Shown here one piece after another: positions 1-8,226 of a stretch of 29,710 nucleotides of DNA. The stretch lies in contig JBBRLG010000016.1 of the NCBI GenBank assembly GCA_038231495.1, positions 1-29,710 on the forward strand. The letters are read 5' to 3'. Both the position numbers and the translations under genes were made by a program. How positions within the stretch are numbered: the stretch's first letter is position 1; every line of letters begins with the position of its first letter. Source of the DNA: JBBRLG01 sp038231495 (GTDB lineage: Bacteria > Planctomycetota > Planctomycetia > Gemmatales > Gemmataceae). Under the pieces are notes generated by a model. The model was not told the DNA's origin, did no database searches, and saw only the letters and a program-made list of their open reading frames with translations.

Positions 1-61
1 CCGCAAGCGGCCCGCTTGCTGGCTTCCGCGCGGGTTCAGCCAGCAAGCGAGCCGCTTGCGG
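1..61. repeat. Long palindrome of the GCCGCTTGCGGC family, at the 3' end of the dehydrogenase gene
   Basis: Bases 1-24 and 38-61 are inverted copies of each other (24 nt, one mismatch) around a 13-nt loop. The outer part carries the CCGCAAGCGGC core found at many other places in the window; the inner part (CGCTTGCTGGC) is a variant. The stop codon of the reverse-strand dehydrogenase begins at 64, so the hairpin lies immediately after that gene and could act as a transcription end or mRNA-stabilising structure. No T-tract is visible, and the left edge may extend outside the window. Confidence 0.75.
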
Positions 62-1321
62 CTACGACCGCAGCGTCTCGTCCTGCGGCACCTGTTCCTT
101 GACCGCCGACTCGCGCGGTTGCACCTTGATCGTCGCCGTCACGTCCAGTACTGGCTGCCGGTAACTCAACCCCTTGTAACAATCGTGCGGCGTGCCGACG
201 ATGAGCAGGTCCGCCCGGTCCAACACCTCGGCCAACGGCGTCAACTCCGGGTCGGGCACGAACGGGTCGGTACACAGCACCTTCTTGCATTCGAGCAGCA
301 GCACCTTGCGCAGCTTGTACGACAGCGAGCTGCGCGGGTCGTCGCTGTTGGGCTTGAACGCCATGCCGAGGATGCCGACCGTCATTTCCGACAACGGGTA
401 GCTGCGCTTCATGTCCTGCACGACGAGGTACGGCAGCCCCTCGTTAATCATCATCGCAGCCTGGCCCAACACGAACGAGCCGTGGTTGAACGCGCCTAGC
501 TGCATCGTGTCTTTCAGCAAACACGGCCCCGCCGCGAAGCCGGGACGGGCCAGGGACTGCATGCGCGGGTAGTCCTCGCGCAGCGCCTGGTAGATCGTGT
601 GGAAGTCGGCACCGAAGTGCTGGGCCGTGACGTAAAACTGGTTCGAGATCGCGAAGTTGATGTAGCGCCAGGCGTTGCAGAACAGTTTTGCCAATTCCGC
701 CTCGACGGGCCGTAGGAAGAATACCTTGGGGCAGACGACGCGGAACAACGCGGCGGCCCGGTCGGCGGCGCGCTGGGTCGCGCCGGCAACGAGCTGCGGC
801 AGCTGTTCCAATTCGCTCAACGACTTGCCCTGCACGATGCGTTCGGGGCAATAGGCCAGGTCCACGTCGCCGCGACCGCCCTGTTCGAGTTGGCGGGCGA
901 GGCGGTCAGTCATGCCGGGAAAGACGGTGCTGCGCAGGATGAGCAACTGGCCCGGCCGCACCTGCTGCAAAAGCTGGGTCATCGAGCGGTCGAACTCGCC
1001 GACGGACGGGTCCAGGTATTCATCGACGGGCGTGCCGATGGTGACGATGATGGCGGCGGCGTCTTCGAGCACGGCAGGGTTTGCGGTCGCCTTGATGAGA
1101 CCCGCTTGTAGCGACTGCACCAACAACCCGGCGGCGTCGTCCTCGTGGAACGGCATCCGGCCGGCGTTGACCATCGCCACTTTTTCCGGCGACGTGTCGA
1201 GCAGATCGACTTGATAGCCCTTGCGGGCGAAGGCCAGGCCGAGAGGCAAACCGACGTGGCCGCAGCCGCCGACGATGGCGAGGGGGCCGTGAAACAGGTC
1301 GTTGGCGGCAACGGGTGGCAT
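62..1321 (-). CDS. UDP-sugar 6-dehydrogenase of the UDP-glucose/GDP-mannose dehydrogenase family (WecC-like)
   Basis: This 419-residue protein is predicted to oxidise a nucleotide sugar (UDP-glucose, UDP-ManNAc or similar) to the uronic acid with two NAD+, giving precursors for surface polysaccharide. An N-terminal Rossmann fold carries GGCGHVGLPLG (about 18-28). YCPER (157-161) and the central-helix ELAKLFCNAWRYINFA segment (about 209-224) are family hallmarks. The catalytic cysteine is C267 in AAGPCLLKD, closer to the WecC (GPCLxKD) type than to the UDP-glucose dehydrogenase FGGSCFPKD type. GMAFKPNSDDPRSS marks the C-terminal NAD-binding domain. Length is normal for the family. No glycosyltransferase or other sugar gene lies next to it here, but the window edge cuts its downstream context. 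The exact sugar substrate cannot be read from sequence alone. Confidence 0.9.
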   Translation of the reverse strand: MPPVAANDLFHGPLAIVGGCGHVGLPLGLAFARKGYQVDLLDTSPEKVAMVNAGRMPFHEDDAAGLLVQSLQAGLIKATANPAVLEDAAAIIVTIGTPVDEYLDPSVGEFDRSMTQLLQQVRPGQLLILRSTVFPGMTDRLARQLEQGGRGDVDLAYCPERIVQGKSLSELEQLPQLVAGATQRAADRAAALFRVVCPKVFFLRPVEAELAKLFCNAWRYINFAISNQFYVTAQHFGADFHTIYQALREDYPRMQSLARPGFAAGPCLLKDTMQLGAFNHGSFVLGQAAMMINEGLPYLVVQDMKRSYPLSEMTVGILGMAFKPNSDDPRSSLSYKLRKVLLLECKKVLCTDPFVPDPELTPLAEVLDRADLLIVGTPHDCYKGLSYRQPVLDVTATIKVQPRESAVKEQVPQDETLRS

Positions 1322-1410
1322 TGTCCGGTCTCGGTGAATGGGTTCAGGGTGCGACAGGAGGCCATGCTATTCGGTTGTACCGCGACGGAGCGGGGTCGTC
1401 AACCGCCCCC

Positions 1411-1441
1411 GCTGCTTGCGGCTTTGCAAAACAAGTGCAGC
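1411..1441. repeat. Degenerate copy of the GCCGCTTGCGGC palindrome
   Basis: GCTGCTTGCGGCTTTGCAAA is followed by ACAAGTGCAGC. The left half and centre match the 38-bp perfect copy at 17244-17281, while the right arm has diverged. It sits between the dehydrogenase start (1321) and the histidine kinase stop (1507), in a 185-bp gap with no other recognisable content. Confidence 0.5.
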
Positions 1442-1506
1442 GATAAGCAGATGGCACGGTGAGGCCGAATGTTCCAAAAACGACACACCCGGCTCGCCAA
1501 AAGGCG

Positions 1507-3705
1507 TCAGGACGACGCCGGGCGCAGTTCGGTCAGCAGCTGTTGCAACGCCGCGGGGTCCACCGGCTTGACCAGGTGTTGGTCGAAGCCCGCCACCTGG
1601 GAGCGGCGGCGGTCCTCGTCCTGGCCCCAGCCGGTCGTGGCGATGAGGAACACCTGCTTGCCCCACGGCTGGGAGCGAATGCGCTCGGCCACTTCGTAAC
1701 CGTTCAGCTTGGGCAGGCCGATGTCCAACAGGGCCACGTCGGGCCGAAACGCCGTGGCCCGCTCCACCGCCTCGACGCCGTCGTGGGCCATCACGACCTC
1801 GTAGCCCACCATTTGCAACAATATCGCCAGGCTCAAGGCCGCGTCCTTGTTGTCGTCCACCACCAGAACGCGGCCCTTCGCCCTGGCAGGGATCGACGCG
1901 CCGCCGTCGGCAGGGGCCGGTTTCTTCGGGTCCGGCGGCGTCAGCACGACGGGCAACCGTACGACGAACGAGCTGCCCTTGCCGGGGCCGTCGCTCTGGG
2001 CTTCGACACTGCCGCCGTGCATTTCGGTCAGCCGTCGGACAAGCGTGAGGCCGATGCCCAGGCCGCCTTGCGAGCGGTCCAGCGACTGCGCCGCCTGCTC
2101 GAACATCTCGAAGACGCGCGGCAGCATGTCGCCGGGGATGCCGACGCCGGTGTCGCGCACCGTCACCACGGCGTCGCTGCCCTGGCGCTCGCCGGTCAGC
2201 CAGATATGGCCGCCGCGCTGCGTGTACTTGGCCGCGTTGGTCAGCAGGTTCGCGAAAATTTGCGCCAGCCGCGTGGGGTCGCCGTCCAGGTCCACCGACT
2301 GCGGCGGCAGCGCCACTGTCAGTTCGTGGCCGCACTGCTCGATCAGGGGCCGGCTCGATTCGAGCGCGGACTGGAGGACGACCGTCAGCCCCACCCGCTC
2401 CTTGCGCAGTTCCAGCTTGTTTCGGCTGATGCGCGAGGCGTCCATGAGGTCGTCGATGAGGCGGACCAGGTGGTGCAACTGGCGCTCCATCATGGGCAGA
2501 GCCTGACCCATCGCCGCCGGGTTGTTGCCCGCTAGCCGCAGCACTTGCAGGGCGTTGAGGATCGGGGCGAGCGGGTTGCGCAGCTCGTGCGCCAGCGTCG
2601 CCAGGAACTCGTCCTTGCGGCGGTCCGCTTCCTTTAGCGCATCCGCCCGGCGGCGCAGCTCCTGGGCCTGCCGCTTCTGCTCCCGGATTTCGCGGAACAC
2701 CAGGACCACGCCGCTCACCTCGCCGTTGCGGTCGCGGATCGGGGCGGCGCTGTCGTCGATGGGCCATTCCTGGCCGTCGCGCGCGATCAGGATGGTGTGG
2801 TTGGTCAAGCCGACGATCCGGTCCTCGCGCAAGGCCACGAGGGCGGGGTTCTCGGCCGGCGCGCGGGTGGACTCGACGACGATGTGAAACACCTCGCCCA
2901 CCGGCTTGCCCGCGGCGTCCGACAGCATCCAGCCGGTCAGGGTCTCGGCAACGCCGTTAAGCAACGTCACCCTCCCTTCGACGTCGGTGACGATGACGGC
3001 GTCGCCGATGCTGACGAGGGTGGCGTGCAGCAAGCCCCGTTGCGCGTCGATGGCGGCTGCCGCCCGGGCGCGGGTCCGCAGGTGCCGTCGCAAGACCAAG
3101 GCGAAGCCGCCGACCCCCACCAGCCCCAACACGTCGGCGAGCAGTCCGGTGCCCTGGGCCGTAAGGTAAGCCCATTCGCTTGTATCCTGGCGCTGCTTCA
3201 ACAAATCCTGCTCTGTCGTACGCATGGCGCCGACCACGGTGCGGAACGCCTCCATCTTCTGGAGTCCCCGGTGTTGCAAGACTTCCAACCGGGCCACGTC
3301 GAATCCGTCCGGCATTTTACGCAGCGCGATGGTGCGGGCCAGTTCGTCCACCTTGTCGCGGATCACCCCGCGCAGCTGTGGCATCCGGTCCCGCTGACTT
3401 TGGTTGTCGGCGACCAGACGCTCGATCCGATCGACCTTGGCGTCGAGGGTGCGGAGGGCGTCGTCGTAGGGTTTGAGATAAGACTTGTCGTTGGTGATCA
3501 GGAAGCCGCGTTCGCCGGTCTCGGCGTCGGTGACCGTGGCCAGAAGTTCGTCGAGGGCGTCGATGACTTCATGGGTGTGAGCCACCTGGTAGGCGTCTTC
3601 GCGCAGCCGCCAAGTGTTGAAGGATGCCAGCCCAGCGTTGAGCACGAGGAGACTAACGAGCGCGCCCAAGCCGAGCAACAGGCCTTTGTCAAACGTACGA
3701 CCCAT
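1507..3705 (-). CDS. Hybrid sensor histidine kinase: CHASE3-like sensor, PAS, HisKA, HATPase and receiver domains
   Basis: A 732-residue membrane sensor kinase. Visible in order: a transmembrane segment (about 9-28); a helical extracytoplasmic domain (about 30-175) with the ETGERGFLIT motif typical of CHASE3; a second membrane segment (about 185-205); a PAS domain (about 225-340); HisKA with phospho-accepting His373 in LATLAHELRNPLAPI; an ATPase domain with N-box LLTNAAKYT (about 487-495), DTGVGIP (518-524) and GGLGIGL; and a C-terminal receiver with DD at 617-618, phospho-acceptor Asp661 (LLDIGLP) and Lys713. The reading frame can be opened upstream to a TTG at 3732, but ATG 3705 is preferred because GGAG lies 6-7 nt before it. 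The C-terminal receiver suggests a phosphorelay, but no partner is adjacent; the signal is unknown. Confidence 0.88.
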   Translation of the reverse strand: MGRTFDKGLLLGLGALVSLLVLNAGLASFNTWRLREDAYQVAHTHEVIDALDELLATVTDAETGERGFLITNDKSYLKPYDDALRTLDAKVDRIERLVADNQSQRDRMPQLRGVIRDKVDELARTIALRKMPDGFDVARLEVLQHRGLQKMEAFRTVVGAMRTTEQDLLKQRQDTSEWAYLTAQGTGLLADVLGLVGVGGFALVLRRHLRTRARAAAAIDAQRGLLHATLVSIGDAVIVTDVEGRVTLLNGVAETLTGWMLSDAAGKPVGEVFHIVVESTRAPAENPALVALREDRIVGLTNHTILIARDGQEWPIDDSAAPIRDRNGEVSGVVLVFREIREQKRQAQELRRRADALKEADRRKDEFLATLAHELRNPLAPILNALQVLRLAGNNPAAMGQALPMMERQLHHLVRLIDDLMDASRISRNKLELRKERVGLTVVLQSALESSRPLIEQCGHELTVALPPQSVDLDGDPTRLAQIFANLLTNAAKYTQRGGHIWLTGERQGSDAVVTVRDTGVGIPGDMLPRVFEMFEQAAQSLDRSQGGLGIGLTLVRRLTEMHGGSVEAQSDGPGKGSSFVVRLPVVLTPPDPKKPAPADGGASIPARAKGRVLVVDDNKDAALSLAILLQMVGYEVVMAHDGVEAVERATAFRPDVALLDIGLPKLNGYEVAERIRSQPWGKQVFLIATTGWGQDEDRRRSQVAGFDQHLVKPVDPAALQQLLTELRPASS

Positions 3706-3932
3706 TCCGGCTCCGATCCGGTCCCCACGCAACGACGGCGCGGCCGCCCGCCCACTATCCTGCCATTGTCAGTCATAGTACGGCAAGTCGAGGTGCCGCA
3801 ACAGGCGCAGCCAAAAGTTTTTGGACCCCGGTGTCCCCTATTCCGACTGCCGATTGTTCTCTTGCTGCACGGCCTCGCGAGCGGTAGCAAGAAAGGTGGG
3901 CGTTCGATCTCGTTCCCGGACCGGAGTCAATC

Positions 3933-4718
3933 ATGGCGAAGTTTCCTGCCAAGAAGAGCGCGACGACCCGGCCGCGCAAAGCAAAGGCCCCAGAACCGGA
4001 CCTGTTCGCCGTCGCGGAGGCGGATGGCGCTGCCTCCCCGCCACCGGGCCTGCCGGACTCGTGGGCCGCGGTGCTCGCCGACGACTTTGGCAAGTCGTAC
4101 TTTCCCAAGCTGCTGGCGTTCGTCACGGAGCAACGGCAGAGTCACCGTGTTTTTCCGCCGGAGAACGACGTGTTCGCGGCCTTCCGCCTGACGCCTTACC
4201 CGGACGTGAAGGTGCTACTGTTGGGACAGGATCCCTACCACGACGACGGCCAGGCGCACGGCCTTTGTTTCTCGGTGAAACCCGGCCAGCCGCCGCCGCC
4301 GTCGCTGCGCAACCTCTTCAAGGAGTTGCGCGACGACGTGGGCTGCAAGGTGCCGAACCACGGCTACCTAATACCGTGGGCCGAGCAAGGCGTGATGCTG
4401 CTCAACGCGGTCCTGACCGTGCGCGCGCACGCGGCGGCGTCGCACAAGGACAAGGGTTGGGAGAAGTTCACCGACGCGGTGATCCACAAGCTGAACGAGC
4501 GCCCGGAACCGGTAGTATTCGTTTTGTGGGGTGCGTACGCGCGCAAGAAGGCCGCCTTCATCGACACGGCCCGGCACACGGTCATCGAGTCGGCGCACCC
4601 GTCGCCATTGTCGGCGAACACGGGCTTCTTCGGCAGTCGGCCGTTCTCGAAGATTAACGCGGCCCTGATGAAGTACGGCTATCCTCCGATCGACTGGCAA
4701 CTACCGGATATAGCCTAA
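3933..4718 (+). CDS. ung: Uracil-DNA glycosylase, family 1
   Basis: Removes uracil from DNA by cleaving the N-glycosidic bond, the first step of base-excision repair of deaminated cytosine. The 261-residue protein carries the water-activating motif GQDPYHD (98-104, catalytic Asp100), the uracil-binding LLNAVLTVR segment (Asn158) and the HPSPLS motif (222-227, His222), all diagnostic of family 1. A Lys/Arg/Pro-rich extension of about 40 residues precedes the catalytic core and is probably disordered; it makes the protein longer than E. coli Ung. GGAG lies 7 nt before the ATG. It diverges from the histidine kinase and converges on the methyltransferase at 4769, with a palindrome between. Confidence 0.95.
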   Translation: MAKFPAKKSATTRPRKAKAPEPDLFAVAEADGAASPPPGLPDSWAAVLADDFGKSYFPKLLAFVTEQRQSHRVFPPENDVFAAFRLTPYPDVKVLLLGQDPYHDDGQAHGLCFSVKPGQPPPPSLRNLFKELRDDVGCKVPNHGYLIPWAEQGVMLLNAVLTVRAHAAASHKDKGWEKFTDAVIHKLNERPEPVVFVLWGAYARKKAAFIDTARHTVIESAHPSPLSANTGFFGSRPFSKINAALMKYGYPPIDWQLPDIA

Positions 4719-4723
4719 TTTTT

Positions 4724-4766
4724 GCCGCTTGCGGCTTTGCGCGCAAACCGCAAAGCCGCAAGCGGC
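4724..4766. terminator. GCCGCTTGCGGC-family hairpin between convergent genes
   Basis: Perfect 18-nt inverted arms (4724-4741 and 4749-4766) enclose a 7-nt loop. The element lies 5 nt after the ung stop and 2 nt from the stop of the convergent methyltransferase gene, where it could end transcription from both sides. A short run of T (4719-4723) precedes it on the + strand, but there is no clear T-tract downstream, so the terminator role is inferred from position. Confidence 0.6.
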
Positions 4767-4768
4767 GG

Positions 4769-5605
4769 TCAGGCGGGCCGCACTCCCTCCGCCCAACAGA
4801 TCGCGTACCACAGCGCGACATCCGGCCGCCGACTCCATTCCCTCAGCGCCTCGATTGCCCGATCGAAACGGTTCGCGTCTAGCAACGACTCCGCCAGCAC
4901 CACCTCCCGCGCGCCGAGCAGAATGTTCGTCACGTTCGTCACCACAGTATCAAAGGTCGCCTCGCCGGCACCGCTGCCGAAGTCGAGCCACCGCCGGCCC
5001 GACGGCCGCGCGCCCGCCTGGTGCAAGAGCGACACCAGCCGTCGCCCAATGTACGGGTCGTTGCCGTGTCGGTCGTAGCTGCGGACGTACGCCTGCCACA
5101 GCGCCATGAAACCAGGCGGTTCCGGGTCAAGGCGCAAGACGTCGTGATCGTCGTCGGCCAGCACGACGCGGCCGCCGGGTCGCACTGCCTCGACCATTTT
5201 GCGCACGACCGCCAACGGGTCGCGCACGTGCTCCAAAAGGAAGCGCGCGTGGGCCAGGTCGAACGTGCCCCATTCGTCGGCGCGCAACGGTAAGTCTAGC
5301 GCGTTGCCTGCCCGAAATTCGACGAGATCGTTTTCGCCGGCCGCTTGCGCCAGCCGTTGCGCCTCGGCCAATTGCCTGGCGTCTTGCTCGACGCCGACGA
5401 CTTTCTTGCGGGTGGCGAGGTGGGATGCGAGCAAGCGTGTGAACTGGCCCAGGCCGCTGCCCACGTCGAGGATGGTGCCCACTCCTTGAAGGTTTACGGC
5501 CTGAAAACAACGGGAATTAATGAGTCCGTTGAGCGCGGCCAGGCGCTGCTGCTCGTCGGGTGAAGCGCCGTGAATGTAAAAGGACGGCTCGTTGTCAGCG
5601 GCCAT
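4769..5605 (-). CDS. Class I SAM-dependent methyltransferase
   Basis: A 278-residue protein with a standard SAM-binding Rossmann fold: motif I ILDVGSGLGQFTRLLA (about 45-60), the acidic end of strand 2 (VVGVEQDA), motif II/III FRAGNALDLPL, post-motif FDLAHARFLLEHVRDP and VRPGGRVVLADDD. This is the pattern of UbiE/type-11 small-molecule methyltransferases. About 110 residues of C-terminal extension with no recognised motif probably shape the substrate site. GGAGG lies 6-7 nt before the ATG, fixing the start. It is transcribed alone, and nothing nearby hints at the substrate. Confidence 0.8.
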   Translation of the reverse strand: MAADNEPSFYIHGASPDEQQRLAALNGLINSRCFQAVNLQGVGTILDVGSGLGQFTRLLASHLATRKKVVGVEQDARQLAEAQRLAQAAGENDLVEFRAGNALDLPLRADEWGTFDLAHARFLLEHVRDPLAVVRKMVEAVRPGGRVVLADDDHDVLRLDPEPPGFMALWQAYVRSYDRHGNDPYIGRRLVSLLHQAGARPSGRRWLDFGSGAGEATFDTVVTNVTNILLGAREVVLAESLLDANRFDRAIEALREWSRRPDVALWYAICWAEGVRPA

Positions 5606-5730
5606 GCGCGGACCTCCTCGGCGGTGCTGGAATCCTCGTTGTTACCCGTGCAGCCTGCCTCGCGGTCGGCAGCTGAGGCCACCCGCGGAAAAAGATGTTT
5701 TGCTATGGCCGGCGCGCCCGCATAGAATTC

Positions 5731-5743
5731 AAAGGAGGAGGAG
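5731..5743 (+). promoter_or_regulatory. Strong Shine-Dalgarno-like AAAGGAGGAGGAG without a well-placed ATG
   Basis: A near-ideal ribosome-binding sequence precedes the small gene at 5816. The only start in that gene's frame near it is TTG 5759, 15 nt downstream, which is too far for an ideal fit. A TTG at 5749 is well spaced but in another frame. The annotated ATG at 5816 has only a weak GAGACG before it. Either the gene starts at TTG 5759 (19 residues longer), or the purine run is incidental. Confidence 0.35.
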
Positions 5744-5815
5744 AGTCGTTGCCCGTGGTTGTCGCTTTCCGGGGGCGCCTTTACTGCCGTCAGTCAACCC
5801 TTCGAGACGCACATC

Positions 5816-6193
5816 ATGACGAAAGAGTTGATGGAAATGGTGTTGCCCCGCCTGGCCCAACGGCTCAACCGGCACCTGCGACGCTACCGCGAAGGTCAAC
5901 TCGACGACGCCGAGTTTTCGACCAAGTTCGAGACCCTCCTGCAACAACAATACAGCTGGCTGGCCCGCCGCGGCATCCCCGAAGTGGAAGCCGCCTTCGC
6001 CATCCACTCCGCCGTCCTCGTGCTCAGCGGTCCCGGCTTGCGGGCCGAGGCCATTGAGGAATGTATTCCGCTCGAAATCATCGAGTTCCGCGCCGCCCAG
6101 TGCGCCGCCGCCGACATCTCCCAGAACTATCGGGTTTCCGAACGCGGGGCGTTGCGGCGCATCTGTACCTTGGTTGCCCTGTTCGCCAAGTGA
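5816..6193 (+). CDS. Small conserved-type protein of unknown function
   Basis: A 125-residue, mostly alpha-helical, soluble-looking protein beginning MTKELMEMVLPRLAQRL. The N-terminal half is rich in charged and Gln residues (RRYREGQLDDAEFSTKFETLLQQQ), followed by a more hydrophobic helix (AAFAIHSAVLVLSG). No signal peptide, membrane segment or cysteine motif is seen, and no family was recognised. Codon use matches the neighbours and the frame is open and clean, which supports a real gene. A start at TTG 5759 would add 19 residues and bring it nearer a strong GGAGGAGG sequence. It converges on the EamA gene 12 nt away. Confidence 0.6.
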   Translation: MTKELMEMVLPRLAQRLNRHLRRYREGQLDDAEFSTKFETLLQQQYSWLARRGIPEVEAAFAIHSAVLVLSGPGLRAEAIEECIPLEIIEFRAAQCAAADISQNYRVSERGALRRICTLVALFAK

Positions 6194-6204
6194 GCGCGGG
6201 ATCG

Positions 6205-7236
6205 TCAATCGCGCCCGGCCAGTTCCGTTTCGGGTGTCCGGACCCGTAACGGTTCGTGGGACATTTGGTTTGACGTTACATCGCCCTCGACGAGCAACAC
6301 GCCTCGTTTCTTGTCGACGCCGCCCTGGCGAACCAGCGCGACTCCCAGCAGAATAACCGTCATCCCGGCAACGACCGGCCAGCCGATCACTTCCTTGTCC
6401 AGCAGGACCGCCGCAAACAGGGCGACCACCGGGTTCACGTAAGCGTAGGTGCCGGCCAGCGTTGTCGAGACGTGGCCGAGCAGCCACGCGTAGGCGACGA
6501 ACCCCACAAGCGACCCTACCACCAGCAGGTAGAAGAACGCGAAGACGCCGTTGGGCGTGAATGAATCCACAGTCAGCTGGCCGGCCTCGCCCGCCACCAG
6601 CCCCACGGCGGTTAGGCTGAGACCGCCCAGGATCATTTGATAGGTGGCCAGGACGAAGGGCGAGGCACTGCTCCGGCGGTAGCGCGACACGAAGGAACCC
6701 ACCGCCCACGCCGCGGCCGACCCGAGAACGAGCAGATAGCCCAGCGGCGACCCCGCGCCCTCCCCCTCGTGCGGCCGGTCCAGCCAGAGCAAGCCGACGC
6801 CCAGGAGTCCGGCAACCAGGCCGAGCCAGCCGCGCCACGTCAGGCGCTCGCCCCACGGGCAGGCGACTTCGAGCAGCGCCATCCATAGCGGCGTCGTCGC
6901 CACCAGGACCGAGGCCATGCCCGACGGCACCGTTTTCTCCGCCAGCGAGATCAGGCCGTTGCCGAAGACGAACAGCAAGACGCCGACGAGGAGGGTCCAC
7001 AGGAGATCGCGCGTGGGCAGCGGCACGAATTGTTTTCGCGCGACCAGGTAGCCGAGCAGGATCAGCCCGGCGAGGGTCAGGCGGACGCCACCGAACAGGC
7101 CGGGCGGCAGCGTCTTGACGCCCTCGTGGATGGCGAGGTAGGTCGTGCCCCAGGCGGTGTATACCAGGCTCAAGGCGAGCAGAATTTTCCAGGCTTTCGG
7201 CTGGTCGCGGTCGGCGGAATTGGCGGCGGGGTTCAT
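6205..7236 (-). CDS. EamA/DMT-family transporter (YedA-like)
   Basis: A 343-residue inner-membrane protein with about ten hydrophobic segments arranged as two five-helix EamA repeats. The first repeat begins at SLVYTAWGTTYLAIHEG (about 23-39) and the second at LLVLGSAAAWAVGSFVSRY (about 168-186); this duplicated pattern is typical of drug/metabolite transporters, and the sequence resembles YedA-type exporters. After the last helix there is a polar cytoplasmic tail of about 40 residues, longer than in YedA. The substrate cannot be predicted. No convincing Shine-Dalgarno precedes the ATG. Transcribed alone, convergent with the small gene at 5816. Confidence 0.85.
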   Translation of the reverse strand: MNPAANSADRDQPKAWKILLALSLVYTAWGTTYLAIHEGVKTLPPGLFGGVRLTLAGLILLGYLVARKQFVPLPTRDLLWTLLVGVLLFVFGNGLISLAEKTVPSGMASVLVATTPLWMALLEVACPWGERLTWRGWLGLVAGLLGVGLLWLDRPHEGEGAGSPLGYLLVLGSAAAWAVGSFVSRYRRSSASPFVLATYQMILGGLSLTAVGLVAGEAGQLTVDSFTPNGVFAFFYLLVVGSLVGFVAYAWLLGHVSTTLAGTYAYVNPVVALFAAVLLDKEVIGWPVVAGMTVILLGVALVRQGGVDKKRGVLLVEGDVTSNQMSHEPLRVRTPETELAGRD

Positions 7237-7545
7237 CGGGAGTCGGGGCCGGTGGGACTGCGCGTGCGCCGCCGAGGATTCGTCCGCGGCGTAGGGTTAT
7301 GCTATGAGGTTTGTCGCCGGGCGTGGCGGGCCGACCCGCTCCAACCGCCCCCTCTCATGATCCTTTAATCGCGCCCGTGGTACGCTCTTTGCAGGCTGGC
7401 GTGCGCGCCGGTCGCCGGTTACGCTGATGAGAGTTTGCGGGCCGTGTGTTCCGCGGTACCCCTTTGCACGCCCGCAACTCTCACCCTTTTCACGGTGAGC
7501 CACGTGAGCCTCGTCCGACGATACCCGTGAAGCGAGAATGTACCT
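7237..7545. other. Intergenic region between the exporter and the response regulator
   Basis: This 309-bp gap separates divergent genes and should hold both promoters; no convincing -35/-10 pair could be picked out. It contains one clear stem-loop at 7428-7483 (listed separately) and a smaller hairpin, TCACC..GGTGA, at 7481-7498, just before the regulator gene. No coding sequence was recognised. Confidence 0.5.
7428..7483 (+). promoter_or_regulatory. Stem-loop in the leader of the response-regulator operon
   Basis: TGAGAGTTTGCGGGC (7428-7442) pairs with GCCCGCAACTCTCA (7470-7483), with one bulged T, around a 27-nt loop. It ends 62 nt before the start codon of the response regulator. It could be a leader RNA structure or the binding site of a regulator; alternatively it is another dispersed palindrome, although it lacks the GCCGCTTGCGGC core. 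Confidence 0.35.
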
Positions 7546-8226
7546 ATGCGCGTCCTGCTCATTGAGGACCACAAGCCGTTGCTGCGATCGCTCCGCCAGG
7601 GTCTGGAGGAGGAGGGCTTTGCCGTCGATACCGCCGCCGACGGCGAAGAGGGTGATTTTAAGGCGCGCAGCGCCCAGTACGACGTCATCATTCTCGACCT
7701 CATGCTGCCCAAGATCGACGGCTTCAGCCTCCTGCAAAAGTGGCGGCGCGATGGCCTAAAAACCCACGTCCTCGTCCTCACCGCCCGCGGCAGCATCGAA
7801 GACAAGGTCAAGGGCCTCGACCTCGGCGCCGACGATTACCTCACCAAGCCGTTCGAGTTGGGCGAGTTGATCGCTCGCGTCCGCGCCCTCATCCGCCGCA
7901 CGCACCAGGTCAAGGACCCGGTCCTCCGCATCCTCGACCTCGAAATCGACACCGCCGCCCGCACCGTCAAGCGCGCGGGCAAGTCCATCCACCTGACGCC
8001 GCGCGAGTTCGCGCTGCTCGAATTCCTCGCCTTCCACCGCGGCAAGGTCGTGTCGCGCTCGATGATCTGGGAACACCTGTACGACGAGCAAGACGAGAAC
8101 ACGTCCAACGTCGTTGACGTTTATATCCGCTACCTGCGCAACAAAATCGACAAGGGGTTCAACCCGCCGCTGATCCTCACGCGCTGGGGCGAAGGTTATC
8201 TCCTGCGGGGCGAGGACGAGTCATGA
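7546..8226 (+). CDS. OmpR/PhoB-family response regulator
   Basis: A 226-residue DNA-binding two-component regulator. The receiver domain (1-115) has the acidic pair ED at 7-8, phospho-acceptor Asp51 in IILDLMLPK, the conserved Thr79 of LTAR and Lys101 of TKPFE. The C-terminal winged helix (about 130-222) has the OmpR pattern LTPREFALLEFLAFHRGKVVSR and ends RWGEGYLLRG. The stop overlaps the ATG of the kinase (8223), so the pair is translationally coupled and forms a cognate two-component system. The sequence is of the CusR/QseB/CopR type, but the inducing signal is not evident. Confidence 0.93.
   Translation: MRVLLIEDHKPLLRSLRQGLEEEGFAVDTAADGEEGDFKARSAQYDVIILDLMLPKIDGFSLLQKWRRDGLKTHVLVLTARGSIEDKVKGLDLGADDYLTKPFELGELIARVRALIRRTHQVKDPVLRILDLEIDTAARTVKRAGKSIHLTPREFALLEFLAFHRGKVVSRSMIWEHLYDEQDENTSNVVDVYIRYLRNKIDKGFNPPLILTRWGEGYLLRGEDES

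Noticed and set aside
1367..2767. Long open frame on the reverse strand inside the hybrid kinase, rich in Arg, Pro, Gly
   Set aside because: It is an out-of-frame shadow of the histidine kinase; its composition is that of GC-rich antisense or frame-shifted reading, with no motifs.
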